From: Rugamonas fusca
GTDB lineage: Bacteria; Pseudomonadota; Gammaproteobacteria; Burkholderiales; Burkholderiaceae_D
Direction: 5' to 3'
Assembly: GCF_014042365.1 (NCBI RefSeq)
Contig: NZ_JACEZS010000005.1
Location: 165,195-229,194 of the forward strand
Length of the DNA stretch: 64,000 bases
Both the position numbers and the translations under genes were made by a program. The notes beneath the pieces are model-generated. The model saw nothing but the letters and a program-made list of their open reading frames with translations, did not search any database and was not told the origin of the DNA. Below, one piece after another: positions 47,396 through 56,885 of the stretch (its first letter is position 1; each line of letters starts with the position of its first letter).

Positions 47396-47701
47396 ATGAA
47401 ATTCATATCCACGATCATTGGATTCGTTCTTTTCGTCTTGTTTTTTGGTTTTGCCCTGAAAAATACCCAGGAAGTGGATCTGCACTTCTTCCTCAATTAT
47501 GAATTGCGCGGCCCCCTGGTCCTGATGCTGCTCGGCTTCTTCGTGGCCGGCGCCGTCCTCGGCGTGCTGGCGCTCACCCCCACCGTGTTCCGCCACCGGC
47601 GCGAAACGAACAAACACAAAACCACCATCGCGACGCTGCAAACGACGGCGCAGCAGGCGAGCGCCCAGCCGCAGCCCGACAGCGTCAACACTCAGCAGTG
47701 A
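47396..47701 (+). CDS. lapA: Lipopolysaccharide assembly protein LapA
   Basis: The 101-aa protein has two transmembrane helices (about 3-22 and 40-63, IIGFVLFVLFFGFAL and LVLMLLGFFVAGAVLGVLAL) separated by the LapA segment NTQEVDLHFF. A Gln-rich cytoplasmic tail follows. It works with LapB in controlling LPS synthesis through LpxC turnover. ATG 47396 has AGGAACCAGG upstream. It lies directly before lapB. Confidence 0.93.
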   Translation: MKFISTIIGFVLFVLFFGFALKNTQEVDLHFFLNYELRGPLVLMLLGFFVAGAVLGVLALTPTVFRHRRETNKHKTTIATLQTTAQQASAQPQPDSVNTQQ

Positions 47702-47746
47702 TGTCATCCGCATCGCGTACCGACCAACGATCACACAACAACACGC

Positions 47747-48922
47747 ATGGAATTTGAACTCTGGTGGTTACTGGGCATCCCCGTCTTCTTCGGATTGGGC
47801 TGGATCGCCGCGCGGGTCGATATCCGCCAACTGGTGTCCGAGTCGCGCAGCCTGCCGCGCGGCTATTTCAAGGGCCTGAACTTCCTGCTCAACGAGCAGC
47901 CGGACAAGGCCATCGACGCCTTCATCGAAATCGTCAAGCTGGACCCGGAAACGGCCGACATGCACTTCGCCCTCGGCAACCTGTTCCGCCGCCGCGGCGA
48001 GACGGAACGCGCCATCCGCGTGCACCAGAACCTGCTGTCGCGGCCCGACCTGCCGCAGGAGCAGCAGGTGCACGCCCGCTACGAGCTGGGCATGGATTAC
48101 CTGAAGGCCGGCCTGCTGGACCGCGCCGAGGAAACCTTCAACCAGCTGCTCGACACGCAATACGCGGTGCAGGCGCGCCGCGCGCTGCTGGAGATCTTCC
48201 AGCGCGAGAAGGAGTGGCCGCGCGCCATCGAGGCGGCGCTGGGCCTGCAGGAAGCGGGCGCCGGTTCGCGCCAGAAGGAGATCGCCCAGTTCTACTGCGA
48301 GCTGGCGCAGGATGCGCTGGTGCACATGCACCCGGAAGACGCGCTGCCGCTGCTGGAAAAATCGCTGCAGGCCGACCGCACCAACGTGCGCGCCACGCTG
48401 TTGATCGGCGATGCCCAGCTGGCCCAGGGCGACGTGGAAGGTGCGCTCCTGACGTGGCGCCGCGTGGAGCAGCAAAGCGTGCCGCACGTGGCGCTGGTGG
48501 CGCAGCGCCTGATGGATGGCTACACCAAGGTGGGCCGGCCGCAGGAAGGCGTCAACCTGCTCAAGTCCTACCTGGAACAGGCTTCGTCGATCGATTTGAT
48601 CGAAGTGGTGTTCAAGGCCGTGATCGAACTCGATGGCGTGGATGCGGCCAAGCAGTTGGTGAGCGCGGAACTGCGCCGCACGCCGACTCTGCTGGGCCTC
48701 GATAAACTGCTGGAAGCGCGCCTGATGGATGCACCGGCCGCGCTGTGGTCGGAATTGTCGATGGTGAAGAACCTGGTGCACGGCTACACCCAGAAGCTGG
48801 CGCGCTACCAGTGCAGCCATTGCGGCTTCAAGGCGCGCCAGTTCTACTGGCAGTGCCCAGGTTGCAGCCGGTGGGAGACTTACCCGCCGCGCCGCACCGA
48901 AGAATTGAATGTGATGAATTAA
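47747..48922 (+). CDS. lapB: Lipopolysaccharide assembly protein LapB
   Basis: The 391-aa protein has one N-terminal membrane helix (WWLLGIPVFFGLGWIAARVD), a cytoplasmic row of TPR helices (about 35-330) and a C-terminal rubredoxin-like metal site CSHCGFKARQFYWQCPGC with four Cys. LapB adapts the FtsH protease to LpxC and coordinates LPS assembly. It follows lapA by 45 bp. Length and domain order are normal. Confidence 0.95.
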   Translation: MEFELWWLLGIPVFFGLGWIAARVDIRQLVSESRSLPRGYFKGLNFLLNEQPDKAIDAFIEIVKLDPETADMHFALGNLFRRRGETERAIRVHQNLLSRPDLPQEQQVHARYELGMDYLKAGLLDRAEETFNQLLDTQYAVQARRALLEIFQREKEWPRAIEAALGLQEAGAGSRQKEIAQFYCELAQDALVHMHPEDALPLLEKSLQADRTNVRATLLIGDAQLAQGDVEGALLTWRRVEQQSVPHVALVAQRLMDGYTKVGRPQEGVNLLKSYLEQASSIDLIEVVFKAVIELDGVDAAKQLVSAELRRTPTLLGLDKLLEARLMDAPAALWSELSMVKNLVHGYTQKLARYQCSHCGFKARQFYWQCPGCSRWETYPPRRTEELNVMN

Positions 48923-48959
48923 CGGGGCCGGAGCCCATTTTAAGTAGGCGGAAACACAT

Positions 48960-50327
48960 ATGAAAATCACCATTATCGGCACCGGCTATGTTGGCCTGGT
49001 CACGGGCGCCTGCCTGGCGGAGCTGGGCAACGACGTCTTCTGCCTCGACGTCGACGAGCGCAAGATCAATCTGCTCAACAGCGGCGGCATCCCGATCCAC
49101 GAACCGGGCCTGGAAGAAGTGGTGGCGCGCAACCGCGCCGCCGGCCGCCTGCAGTTCTCGACCGACGTGGCGGCTGCCGTGGCCCACGGCACACTGCAAT
49201 TCATCGCCGTCGGCACCCCGCCCGACGAAGACGGCTCGGCCGACCTGCAATACGTGCTGGCCGCCGCCCGCAACATCGGCAAGCACATGACCGACTACAA
49301 GGTGGTGATCGACAAGTCCACCGTCCCCGTGGGTACGGCCGACCGCGTCAAGGCCGCCGTGCAGGCCGAGCTGGATGCGCGCGGCGTCGCCGTGCCGTTC
49401 TCCGTCGTCTCCAACCCCGAGTTCCTGAAAGAGGGCGCGGCGGTGGAAGACTTCATGCGTCCGGACCGCATCGTGATCGGCTGCGACGACACGCCCGAAG
49501 GCGAGCGCGCCCACGGCCTGATGAAAAAGCTCTACACGCCATTCAACCGCAACCACGAGCGCACCTTCTGGATGGACGTGCGTTCGGCCGAATTCACCAA
49601 GTACGCCGCCAATGCCATGCTGGCTACCCGCATCTCGTTCATGAACGAACTGGCCAACCTGGCCGACGAAGTGGGCGCCGACATCGAAGCCGTGCGCCAC
49701 GGCATCGGCTCCGATCCCCGCATCGGCCACAGCTTCCTGTACGCGGGCGCCGGCTATGGCGGCTCGTGCTTCCCCAAAGACGTGCAGGCGCTGGAGCGCA
49801 CGGCGCGCCAGTACGACCAGGACCTGCTGATCCTGCGCGCGGTGGAAGCGGTCAACGACAAACAGAAGCTGGTGCTGGGCAAAAAGGTCAACGCCCGCTT
49901 CGGCGACGATTTGAGTGGCAAGCACTTCGCCGTCTGGGGCCTGGCCTTCAAGCCCAACACGGACGACATGCGCGAAGCCCCAGCCCGCGTGCTGCTGCGT
50001 CAACTGCTCGACAGCGGCGCCACGGTGGCCGTGTACGACCCGGTGGCGATGGACGAAGCGCGCCGCGTGCTGGCGCTCGACTTCGACGCGGCCGAACTGG
50101 CCCGCATCCGTTTCGCCACCAGCCCGATGGACACGCTGACGGACGCTGACGCGCTGGTCATCGTCACGGAATGGAAGGCCTTCCGCAGCCCCGACTTCGA
50201 CCGCATCAAGGCCAGCCTGAAGAACGCCGTCATCTTCGACGGCCGTAACCTGTTCGAACCGGAAGTGATGGCCGAAGCGGGCTTCGAGTACCACGGCATC
50301 GGCCGTTCCATCCACACCCGCGTGTAA
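48960..50327 (+). CDS. ugd: UDP-glucose 6-dehydrogenase
   Basis: The 455-aa enzyme oxidises UDP-glucose twice to UDP-glucuronate. NAD motif [15 protein letters not shown] is at the N terminus, the substrate Lys region reads [14 protein letters not shown], and the catalytic Cys is in [11 protein letters not shown]. It lies between lapB and the heptose kinase gene, 3 bp from the latter, so the product probably feeds envelope polysaccharide or lipid A modification. Confidence 0.97.
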   Translation: MKITIIGTGYVGLVTGACLAELGNDVFCLDVDERKINLLNSGGIPIHEPGLEEVVARNRAAGRLQFSTDVAAAVAHGTLQFIAVGTPPDEDGSADLQYVLAAARNIGKHMTDYKVVIDKSTVPVGTADRVKAAVQAELDARGVAVPFSVVSNPEFLKEGAAVEDFMRPDRIVIGCDDTPEGERAHGLMKKLYTPFNRNHERTFWMDVRSAEFTKYAANAMLATRISFMNELANLADEVGADIEAVRHGIGSDPRIGHSFLYAGAGYGGSCFPKDVQALERTARQYDQDLLILRAVEAVNDKQKLVLGKKVNARFGDDLSGKHFAVWGLAFKPNTDDMREAPARVLLRQLLDSGATVAVYDPVAMDEARRVLALDFDAAELARIRFATSPMDTLTDADALVIVTEWKAFRSPDFDRIKASLKNAVIFDGRNLFEPEVMAEAGFEYHGIGRSIHTRV

Positions 50328-50330
50328 GAG

Positions 50331-51281
50331 GTGGCAGTGAGTACCAATGTAGCGACCTACAAGGGGCCGGCGCTGGACCAGGTGCGCATCCTGGTGGTGG
50401 GCGACGTGATGCTGGACCGTTACTGGTTCGGTGACGTGAGCCGCATCTCGCCGGAAGCGCCGGTGCCCATCGTGCGCATCGAAAAACGCGAAGCGCGCCT
50501 GGGCGGCGCCGCCAACGTGGCGCGCAACGCCGCCGCGCTGGGCGCCCATGCCGGCCTGCTGGGCGTGGTAGGCGCCGACGAGGCGGGCGCGGAAGTGGAG
50601 CAGATGCTGCAGGATGGCGGTATCCGCAGCTACCTGAAACGCGACGAAGCCATCTCCACCATCATCAAGCTGCGCGTGATCGGACGCCAGCAGCAGATGG
50701 TGCGCATCGACTTCGAGGAACCACCGACGGACGCCGTGCTGCGCGACAAGCTGGTGCAGTTCCAGGCCCTGCTGCCCGATTACGATGTGATCGTGCTGTC
50801 GGACTACGCCAAGGGCAGCCTGGTGAATGTGGCCGACATGATCGCTGCCGCCCGCGCGGCCGGCAAGGTGGTGATGGTCGACCCCAAGGGCGACGACTTC
50901 ACGCGCTACGTGGGCGCCACCGTGCTCACCCCCAACAAGTCCGAACTGCGCCGCATCGTCGGCAGCTGGAACAGCGAGGAGCAGCTGACGGCCAAGGCCC
51001 AGCAACTGCGCAGCGACCTGAAACTGGACGCCTTGCTGCTGACCCGCTCGGAAGAGGGCATGACGCTGTACACGGAACATGAACGTTTCCACATGCCCGC
51101 CGCCGCGCGCGAGGTGTACGACGTTTCCGGCGCCGGCGACACGGTGATCGCCACCATGGCCGCCATGCTGGGCGCCGGCGAAGGCTGGCAGAAAGCCGTG
51201 GAAACGGCCAACCGGGCCGGCGGCATCGTCGTGGGCAAGCTGGGCACGGCCACCGTCACGCGCGAAGAACTGTTCGGCTGA
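50331..51281 (+). CDS. rfaE1: Heptose 7-phosphate kinase (RfaE domain I)
   Basis: The 316-aa ribokinase-family enzyme phosphorylates D-glycero-beta-D-manno-heptose 7-phosphate at O1 for LPS core heptose. LGGAANVARNAAALG, VDPKGDDF and the catalytic SGAGDTVIATMAA are visible. Only the kinase is present; the adenylyltransferase half fused in E. coli HldE is absent, as is usual in betaproteobacteria. hldD, often the next gene in relatives, is not here. The GTG start lies 3 bp after ugd. Confidence 0.95.
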   Translation: MAVSTNVATYKGPALDQVRILVVGDVMLDRYWFGDVSRISPEAPVPIVRIEKREARLGGAANVARNAAALGAHAGLLGVVGADEAGAEVEQMLQDGGIRSYLKRDEAISTIIKLRVIGRQQQMVRIDFEEPPTDAVLRDKLVQFQALLPDYDVIVLSDYAKGSLVNVADMIAAARAAGKVVMVDPKGDDFTRYVGATVLTPNKSELRRIVGSWNSEEQLTAKAQQLRSDLKLDALLLTRSEEGMTLYTEHERFHMPAAAREVYDVSGAGDTVIATMAAMLGAGEGWQKAVETANRAGGIVVGKLGTATVTREELFG

Positions 51282-51301
51282 CGCCATCTGCGGCAAACAA
51301 T

Positions 51302-51346
51302 TCGGGACGTAACACGCATTCAGTGTGTTACGTCCCGATTTTTTTT
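51302..51346 (+). terminator. Terminator built from the GGGACGTAACAC repeat
   Basis: Perfect 14-bp arms TCGGGACGTAACAC and GTGTTACGTCCCGA surround a 9-base loop and run into eight T. The arms are those of the repeat at 44359-44406. It follows rfaE1 by about 20 bp. Confidence 0.93.
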
Positions 51347-51475
51347 GTTGTCCGGGTTTGCGCCAGCGCAGGCATTCGTTGTCATTTTGCTGTCAACCGG
51401 CGTCCGGCCGGGCCGTTATAGGGACTCAGGGCGCGTTGGCGGCCCTGCTTCCTCACTAACTTTGGAGATGACGAC

Positions 51476-51883
51476 ATGTTCAAGAAACTTTTGCTGGCGG
51501 TTGCGACCCTGATTGCGACGATGAGCTTTGCGTTTGCGCAGGTCGATGTCAACAAGGCCGATGCGGCCGCACTCGATTCGGTCAAGGGCATCGGTCCGGC
51601 CAAGTCCAAGGCCATTATCGAGGAACGCACCAAGGGCGGCGAGTTCAAGGACTGGGCTGACCTGGAAAAACGCGTCAAGGGTATCGGCGAGAAGAACTCC
51701 ATCAAGCTGTCCGAAGCGGGCCTGCAGGTGAACGGCAAGTCCAAGGAAGGCGCACCGGCCAAGCCGATGGCCGCCGGCGCCAAGTCAGCATCGATGTCGA
51801 AGGGCAGCGCCAAGACCATGCCGGCATCCGGTTCCGCCATGGCCTCCGGTTCCGCCGCAGCCGAGACCAAGGCCAAGAAGTAA
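51476..51883 (+). CDS. comEA: ComEA-like helix-hairpin-helix protein
   Basis: The 135-aa exported protein has a signal peptide (LLLAVATLIATMSFAFAQ), a ComEA-type helix-hairpin-helix domain (about 22-85: VDVNKADAAALDSVKGIG, then AIIEERTKGGEFKDWADLEK) and a low-complexity Ser/Ala/Lys tail. Such proteins bind DNA non-specifically in the periplasm and can serve DNA uptake. The length is typical apart from the tail. It is monocistronic between two terminators. Confidence 0.9.
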   Translation: MFKKLLLAVATLIATMSFAFAQVDVNKADAAALDSVKGIGPAKSKAIIEERTKGGEFKDWADLEKRVKGIGEKNSIKLSEAGLQVNGKSKEGAPAKPMAAGAKSASMSKGSAKTMPASGSAMASGSAAAETKAKK

Positions 51884-51903
51884 GCTGCGCCGATTGCGCC
51901 CAC

Positions 51904-51938
51904 AACCCCGCCAGCGCGAGCTTGCGGGGTTTTTTGTA
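51904..51938 (+). terminator. Terminator after comEA
   Basis: AACCCCGC and GCGGGGTT pair over 8 bp around a 12-base loop, followed by TTTTTG, 20 bp past the stop. Confidence 0.88.
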
Positions 51939-52002
51939 TCTGACGGCAATTTTAGTTGCTTTCCATGCGAAGATGACGCGTTCCCGTCACCGGAGTGTTC
52001 AG

Positions 52003-53379
52003 ATGAGCCATCGCGCCGCAGCCCCTTCCATGTTGTTCCTGTTGGCCCTGGCCGGCACCGCCAGCGCCGCGCCCGAGACCGGGCCTGACTCCCCGCGTCA
52101 CCAAGCCCAGATCGACCAGATCGTCAGCCAGATATCGCCGCAGCGCATTGAAGGCTATATCCGTAAGCTGGTCGGCTTCAAGACCCGCCACACGATGTCC
52201 GATACCGTGTCCGACACGGAAGGCATCGGCGCCGCGCGGCGCTGGATCAAGGCGGAACTGGAGCGCTGCGGCGCGGCCGACGGTGGCCGCCTGCAGGTGG
52301 CGTTCGACAGCCACATCTCGCCGGTCTCGGCCCGCATCAGCCGGCCCACGGAAGTGGTGAACGTGGTGGCCACCTTGCCCGGTGCGCAGCCCGCGTCGGC
52401 CGCGCGCACGTACGTCGTCAGCGGCCACTACGACTCGCGCAATAGCGACATCATGGACGCCAGCGGCGCCGCCCCTGGCGCCAACGACGACGCTTCCGGC
52501 ACGGCCGCCGTGATGGAAATGGCGTGCGTGATGGCGCGCTACCGCTTCGACGCCACGCTGGTTTTCATGACGGTGGCCGGCGAGGAGCAGGGCTTGCTGG
52601 GCGCCACCCATTGGGCCGAGCAGGCCAGCCAGCAGAAGCGCGATATCGCCGGCATGTTCACCAATGACATCATCGGCAGTTCGCACGATGAACACGGCAA
52701 GCGCGATAACACGCAGGTGCGCCTGTTCGCGGAAGGCCTGCCGGTGCAGAAGGAGAACAGCCCCGCCGTGCGCACGCTGGTGCAGACGGGCGGCGAGAAC
52801 GATTCGCTGTCGCGCCAGTTGGCGCGGGCCGTGAAGGCGGCCGGCGAGCGCTATGTGCCCGGTTTCAAGGTCAACATCATCCAGCGGCGCGACCGTTACC
52901 TGCGCGGCGGCGATCACATGCCTTTCCTCGAACGCGGCTACGCGGCGCTGCGCTTCACGGAGCCGGCCGAGGATTTCTCGCACCAGCACCAGAACCTGCG
53001 CACGGAGAACGGCAAGGTCTACGGCGACTTGCCGCAGTTCGACGACTTTGACTACATCGCCCAGGTGGCGCGCGTGAACGCGGCGGCGCTGGCTTCGCTG
53101 GCGCTGGCGCCGGCCGCGCCGCGCCAGGTGCAGGTGCGCACGGCGCAGCTGGAAAACGATACGGCGCTGCTGTGGCAGGCCAACGCCGAGCCGGACCTGG
53201 CCGGCTACCGCGTCGTCTGGCGCACGACGGACGCGCCGGACTGGCAAGGCGCCCAATTGGTCGGCAAGGTGACGGAATTCCGCCTGCCGCTGTCGAAGGA
53301 CAATTACTACTTTGGCGTGCAGGCCGTCGACCAGGACGGCAACGTCAGTCCGGCCAGTTATCCCACGCCGCTGCGCTGA
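52003..53379 (+). CDS. M28-family zinc aminopeptidase, exported
   Basis: The 458-aa protein has a signal peptide (MLFLLALAGTASA) and an M28 peptidase domain. Zinc ligands and catalytic residues are visible as H142 (SGHYDSR), D162 (GANDDASGT), E194/E195 (AGEEQGL), D222 (TNDIIGS) and the late His in FSHQHQN. The last 90 residues form a fibronectin-III-like domain (LLWQANAEPDLAGYRVVWRT). ATG 52003 has CGGAG upstream and begins the signal. The target peptides are unknown. It converges on the next gene with 4 bp between stops. Confidence 0.93.
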   Translation: MSHRAAAPSMLFLLALAGTASAAPETGPDSPRHQAQIDQIVSQISPQRIEGYIRKLVGFKTRHTMSDTVSDTEGIGAARRWIKAELERCGAADGGRLQVAFDSHISPVSARISRPTEVVNVVATLPGAQPASAARTYVVSGHYDSRNSDIMDASGAAPGANDDASGTAAVMEMACVMARYRFDATLVFMTVAGEEQGLLGATHWAEQASQQKRDIAGMFTNDIIGSSHDEHGKRDNTQVRLFAEGLPVQKENSPAVRTLVQTGGENDSLSRQLARAVKAAGERYVPGFKVNIIQRRDRYLRGGDHMPFLERGYAALRFTEPAEDFSHQHQNLRTENGKVYGDLPQFDDFDYIAQVARVNAAALASLALAPAAPRQVQVRTAQLENDTALLWQANAEPDLAGYRVVWRTTDAPDWQGAQLVGKVTEFRLPLSKDNYYFGVQAVDQDGNVSPASYPTPLR

Positions 53380-53383
53380 CCGC

Positions 53384-55150
53384 TCAGCCCTGGTGGTCTG
53401 CCGGCAAATTGGCCAGGAAGGCATGGATCTGCGCCACCACGGCCGCGCCTTCGCCCACGGCGGCCGCCACCCGCTTGGTGGAGCCGGCCCGCACGTCGCC
53501 GATGGCGAACACGCCCGGCACGCTGGTCTCCAGCGCGGCGCGGGCTGGCAGTTCGGGCGGGTAGATGCCTTTTTCGAAGTTGGCGCGGCACTGGGCGCGG
53601 CCCACGTCGAAGCCAGTGCGGATAAAACCATGCTGGTCCACTTCCACGCCGCAGTCGCCCAGCCAGTCCGTGTTGGGATCGGCGCCGATGAACAGGAACA
53701 CCCGGCACACGTCGTAATCCTTTTCCTCGCCGCTCAGGCGGTGCAGGATGCGCACTTGCTGCAAGCCGTCGTCATCACCTTCCAGCGCCACGATTTCCGT
53801 ATGCGTGTGCAGCACGATGTTGGGCGTCGCTTCAATCCGTTCGATCAGATAGCTCGACATGGTGGCCGCCAGTCCCTCGCCGCGCACCAGCATGTGCACT
53901 TTGGACGCATGCCCGGCCAGGAATACGGCCGCCTGGCCGGCTGAATTGCCGCCGCCCACCAGCACGATTTCCTCCGTCTTGCACAGCTTGGCCTCGATGG
54001 GCGAGGCCCAGTAGTACACGCCGCGTCCCTCGAACTGGCGCAGGTTGGCCAGCGACGGCCGGCGGTAGCGCGCCCCGCACGACAGCACCACCGTGCGCGC
54101 CTGCAGGCGCTGGCCGCTGCCGCACATTTCCACCTGTAGCGGGTAGGTATCGCAAATGAGCTTGCCGGCCGGGGCCGGGATGGCCACCTCGACCCCGAAC
54201 TTCTGGGCCTGTACATAGGCCCGTCCCGCCAGCGCCCGGCCCGACACGCCGGTGGGGAAGCCCAGGTAATTCTCGATGCGGGCGCTGGCCGCAGCCTGGC
54301 CGCCGTAGGCCCGCGTTTCCAGCGCCAGTACCGACAAGCCTTCGGACGCAGCGTACACGGCCGTGGCCAGTCCGGCCGGCCCGGCGCCGACCACGATCAC
54401 GTCCCACACCTTGTCGCTGCTCAGTTCCGGCAGCATGCCCAGGCAGCGGCCCAGGTCGACCACGGTGGGGTTCTTCTTCACCACGCCGTCCGGGCACACC
54501 ACCAGCGGCCAGTCCTCGGGCTTGGGATGATAGTGCTCGGCCAGCGCGGCCGCCTGCGCGTCCGTCTCCAGGTCCAGCACGGAATGGGGATGGCCATTGG
54601 CGGCCAGGAAGCTTTGCAGCGCATGCACGCGGCCATGGCCACGGGGGCCGACGATGACGGGGCCACCGGAGTTCACTTCGATCAAGCCCACCCGGCGCAG
54701 GATCAGGGCGCGCACGATGCGTTCACCCAACTCGGCTTCCGCGATCACCAGCGCGCGCAGCCCTTCGGACGGAATCACCAGTACTTCCACGGCGCCGATG
54801 GCAGTACCGTTGCCCAGCGAGGGCCGGCCCGACAACTGCGCCACCTCGCCGCTGAACTGGCCGGGCCCGTGTTCGGTGATGGGCGAGGTGTTGCCCAGGC
54901 CATCGTAGCGGCTCACGGCGATGCGACCGGACAGCACCAGCATCAGGCCAAAGCTGGTGCGGCCCGCTTCGAACACGCGTTCGCCGTCGGCGAAGTGGCG
55001 GATATGGCCGAAGCGCATGGCGCGCTTGACGTCGGCCGCGCTCAGCACGGGGAAGATCTGGTGCCGGCGCGACTCGATGTCCAGCTTGCCGGTGGGGACG
55101 GTGTCGTCCTGTGGGTTGTCGGGCGTGAAATCGAGCGGATTGGCGGCCAT
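53384..55150 (-). CDS. cNMP-binding / thioredoxin-reductase-like fused flavoprotein
   Basis: The 588-aa protein has an N-terminal cyclic-nucleotide-binding-like domain (about 30-150, FADGERVFEAGRTSFGLMLV), a thioredoxin-like middle domain (about 160-235) without a CxxC, and a C-terminal FAD/NAD domain pair (about 245-575) with VVGAGPAGLATAVYAA, VLVGGGNSAGQAA and FAIGDVRAG. Where thioredoxin reductases have CATC, this protein reads WASP (VYYWASPIEA), so it cannot pass electrons to thioredoxin in the usual way. The partner and ligand are unknown. Confidence 0.9.
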   Translation of the reverse strand: MAANPLDFTPDNPQDDTVPTGKLDIESRRHQIFPVLSAADVKRAMRFGHIRHFADGERVFEAGRTSFGLMLVLSGRIAVSRYDGLGNTSPITEHGPGQFSGEVAQLSGRPSLGNGTAIGAVEVLVIPSEGLRALVIAEAELGERIVRALILRRVGLIEVNSGGPVIVGPRGHGRVHALQSFLAANGHPHSVLDLETDAQAAALAEHYHPKPEDWPLVVCPDGVVKKNPTVVDLGRCLGMLPELSSDKVWDVIVVGAGPAGLATAVYAASEGLSVLALETRAYGGQAAASARIENYLGFPTGVSGRALAGRAYVQAQKFGVEVAIPAPAGKLICDTYPLQVEMCGSGQRLQARTVVLSCGARYRRPSLANLRQFEGRGVYYWASPIEAKLCKTEEIVLVGGGNSAGQAAVFLAGHASKVHMLVRGEGLAATMSSYLIERIEATPNIVLHTHTEIVALEGDDDGLQQVRILHRLSGEEKDYDVCRVFLFIGADPNTDWLGDCGVEVDQHGFIRTGFDVGRAQCRANFEKGIYPPELPARAALETSVPGVFAIGDVRAGSTKRVAAAVGEGAAVVAQIHAFLANLPADHQG

Positions 55151-55275
55151 GGCGGTTCCGTGACGTGAAGAAGGGATGCCGCCAGTCTAGCGCAAGCGGC
55201 GCATCCGCGCTAAAAACTTGCAACCTGTGCAAGCTACTATACAATAATGCGTCATATCAAAACAGCAAATACCTG

Positions 55276-55824
55276 ATGCCCGTCCCTACATCGCTGATCC
55301 CGCTTGGGCCCGTCAACTATGATGCCTTCTTCGCTTATCTGGCGGACCAGCTGAAGGACAACGGCCAGGGCGGCACGCCGTTGTTTCAGCCCATGTCGCG
55401 CGCCCAGCGCACGCTGGCGCCCGAACGCGCCGCCGCGTTCCGCCAGGCGCTGGAGACACCGCTGGGTCAGCCGGGCTGGCGGCGCGCGTGGATCGCCGTC
55501 GGCCCCGAAGGCATCCGTGGCCACGTCGATTTGCGCGCCCGGCCCGAACCGCATGCCGAGCACCGCAGCATGCTGGGCATGGGCGTGCACCGCGACTGGC
55601 GCCGTACCGGGCTGGGCCGGCGCCTGGTAGGCCTGGCCGTCCAGTGGGCCGGCGCGCAGGACGGGCTGGACTGGATCGACCTGGAAGTGTTGTCGGTGAA
55701 CGCGCCGGCGCGTCAGCTTTACCTGGCGACGGGTTTCGTGCAAACCGGCGAGCATGTCGACATGTTCCGCATCGACGGTGAACCGCACGGCTACACCTAC
55801 ATGTCGCACGCGCTGCGGCGCTGA
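55276..55824 (+). CDS. GNAT-family N-acetyltransferase
   Basis: The 182-aa protein is a GNAT enzyme. The acyl-CoA loop reads HRDWRRTGLGRRLVGLAV, followed by WIDLEVLSVNAPARQLYLATGF, the usual final strand and helix. ATG 55276 is favoured because the longer frame from 55165 covers the promoter region. The substrate is unknown. It lies 83 bp before cysM on the same strand. Confidence 0.88.
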   Translation: MPVPTSLIPLGPVNYDAFFAYLADQLKDNGQGGTPLFQPMSRAQRTLAPERAAAFRQALETPLGQPGWRRAWIAVGPEGIRGHVDLRARPEPHAEHRSMLGMGVHRDWRRTGLGRRLVGLAVQWAGAQDGLDWIDLEVLSVNAPARQLYLATGFVQTGEHVDMFRIDGEPHGYTYMSHALRR

Positions 55825-55907
55825 TCGGCGGGACCGGCCGGGCCGAAAATACGCGTAATGCCATCTCGGATTAAAATGCTTGTTTTAGTGAACTCAGGCT
55901 CAAGACG

Positions 55908-56810
55908 ATGGCTTACAAGACTCTGGCAGACACGATCGGCAACACGCCGCTGGTGCAGCTCACGCGCATTCCCGGTGCGGACGCGGCGGCACGTAACAAC
56001 ATCATTCTCGGCAAACTGGAAGGCAACAACCCGGCCGGCTCCGTCAAGGACCGGGCCGCCATGTCCATGCTGCTGCACGCCGAGGAGCGGGGCCAGATCA
56101 AGCCGGGCGACACGCTGATCGAAGCGACCAGTGGCAACACGGGCATCGCGCTGGCCATGGCGGCCGCGCTGCGCGGCTACAAGATGCTGTTGCTGATGCC
56201 GGAAAACCTGAGCCTGGAACGGCGCCAGAGCATGGCCGCCTACGGCGCCCAGATCCTGCTCACGCCCAAGACGGGCGGCATGGAATACGCGCGCGACCTG
56301 GCCGAGCAGATGCAAAAGGATGGCAAGGGGGTCATCCTGGACCAGTTCGGCAACTTCGACAATTCGCGCGCCCACTACGAAGGCACGGGCCCGGAAATCT
56401 GGCGCGACACCAACGGCCAGGTCACCCATTTCGTGAGCGCCATGGGCACCACGGGCACCATCATGGGCGTGTCGCACTACCTGAAGGAGCAGAACCCGGA
56501 GGTGCGCATCATCGGCGCGCAGCCGGAGGAAGGTTCGCAAATCCCCGGCATCCGCAAATGGCCGGAAGCCTATCTGCCGAAAATCTACGACAAGTCGCGG
56601 GTCGATCAGATCGAGTATGTGACGCAAGCCGCGGCTGAGCGCATGGCGCGCCGCCTGGCGGCGGAGGAAGGCATATTCTGCGGGATTTCGGCAGCCGGTG
56701 CCTGCGAGATCGCGTTGCGGATCTCTCAAACGGTGGAAAACGCCACCATCGTGTTCATCGTGTGCGACCGCGGCGACCGCTATCTGTCGACAGGCGTGTT
56801 CCCGGCCTGA
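55908..56810 (+). CDS. cysM: Cysteine synthase B
   Basis: The 300-aa PLP enzyme makes cysteine from O-acetylserine with sulfide or thiosulfate. The PLP Lys is in LEGNNPAGSVKDRAA, the phosphate loop is EATSGNTGIALA, and FVSAMGTTGTIMGVS and the C-terminal FIVCDRGDRYLST fit CysM. The length matches the B isozyme. It stands on the same strand between the GNAT gene and the convergent HTH gene. Confidence 0.96.
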   Translation: MAYKTLADTIGNTPLVQLTRIPGADAAARNNIILGKLEGNNPAGSVKDRAAMSMLLHAEERGQIKPGDTLIEATSGNTGIALAMAAALRGYKMLLLMPENLSLERRQSMAAYGAQILLTPKTGGMEYARDLAEQMQKDGKGVILDQFGNFDNSRAHYEGTGPEIWRDTNGQVTHFVSAMGTTGTIMGVSHYLKEQNPEVRIIGAQPEEGSQIPGIRKWPEAYLPKIYDKSRVDQIEYVTQAAAERMARRLAAEEGIFCGISAAGACEIALRISQTVENATIVFIVCDRGDRYLSTGVFPA

Positions 56811-56885
56811 CGACAACAACTCCTGCCCTCGCCCCCGCGCGAGGGGAGGGGACGCCTACGGTGACAATACAACCAGAGGCTGCGA

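Noticed and set aside
48828..51296. 822-aa open frame on the minus strand
   Set aside because: It is a shadow of ugd and rfaE1, which have clear motifs.
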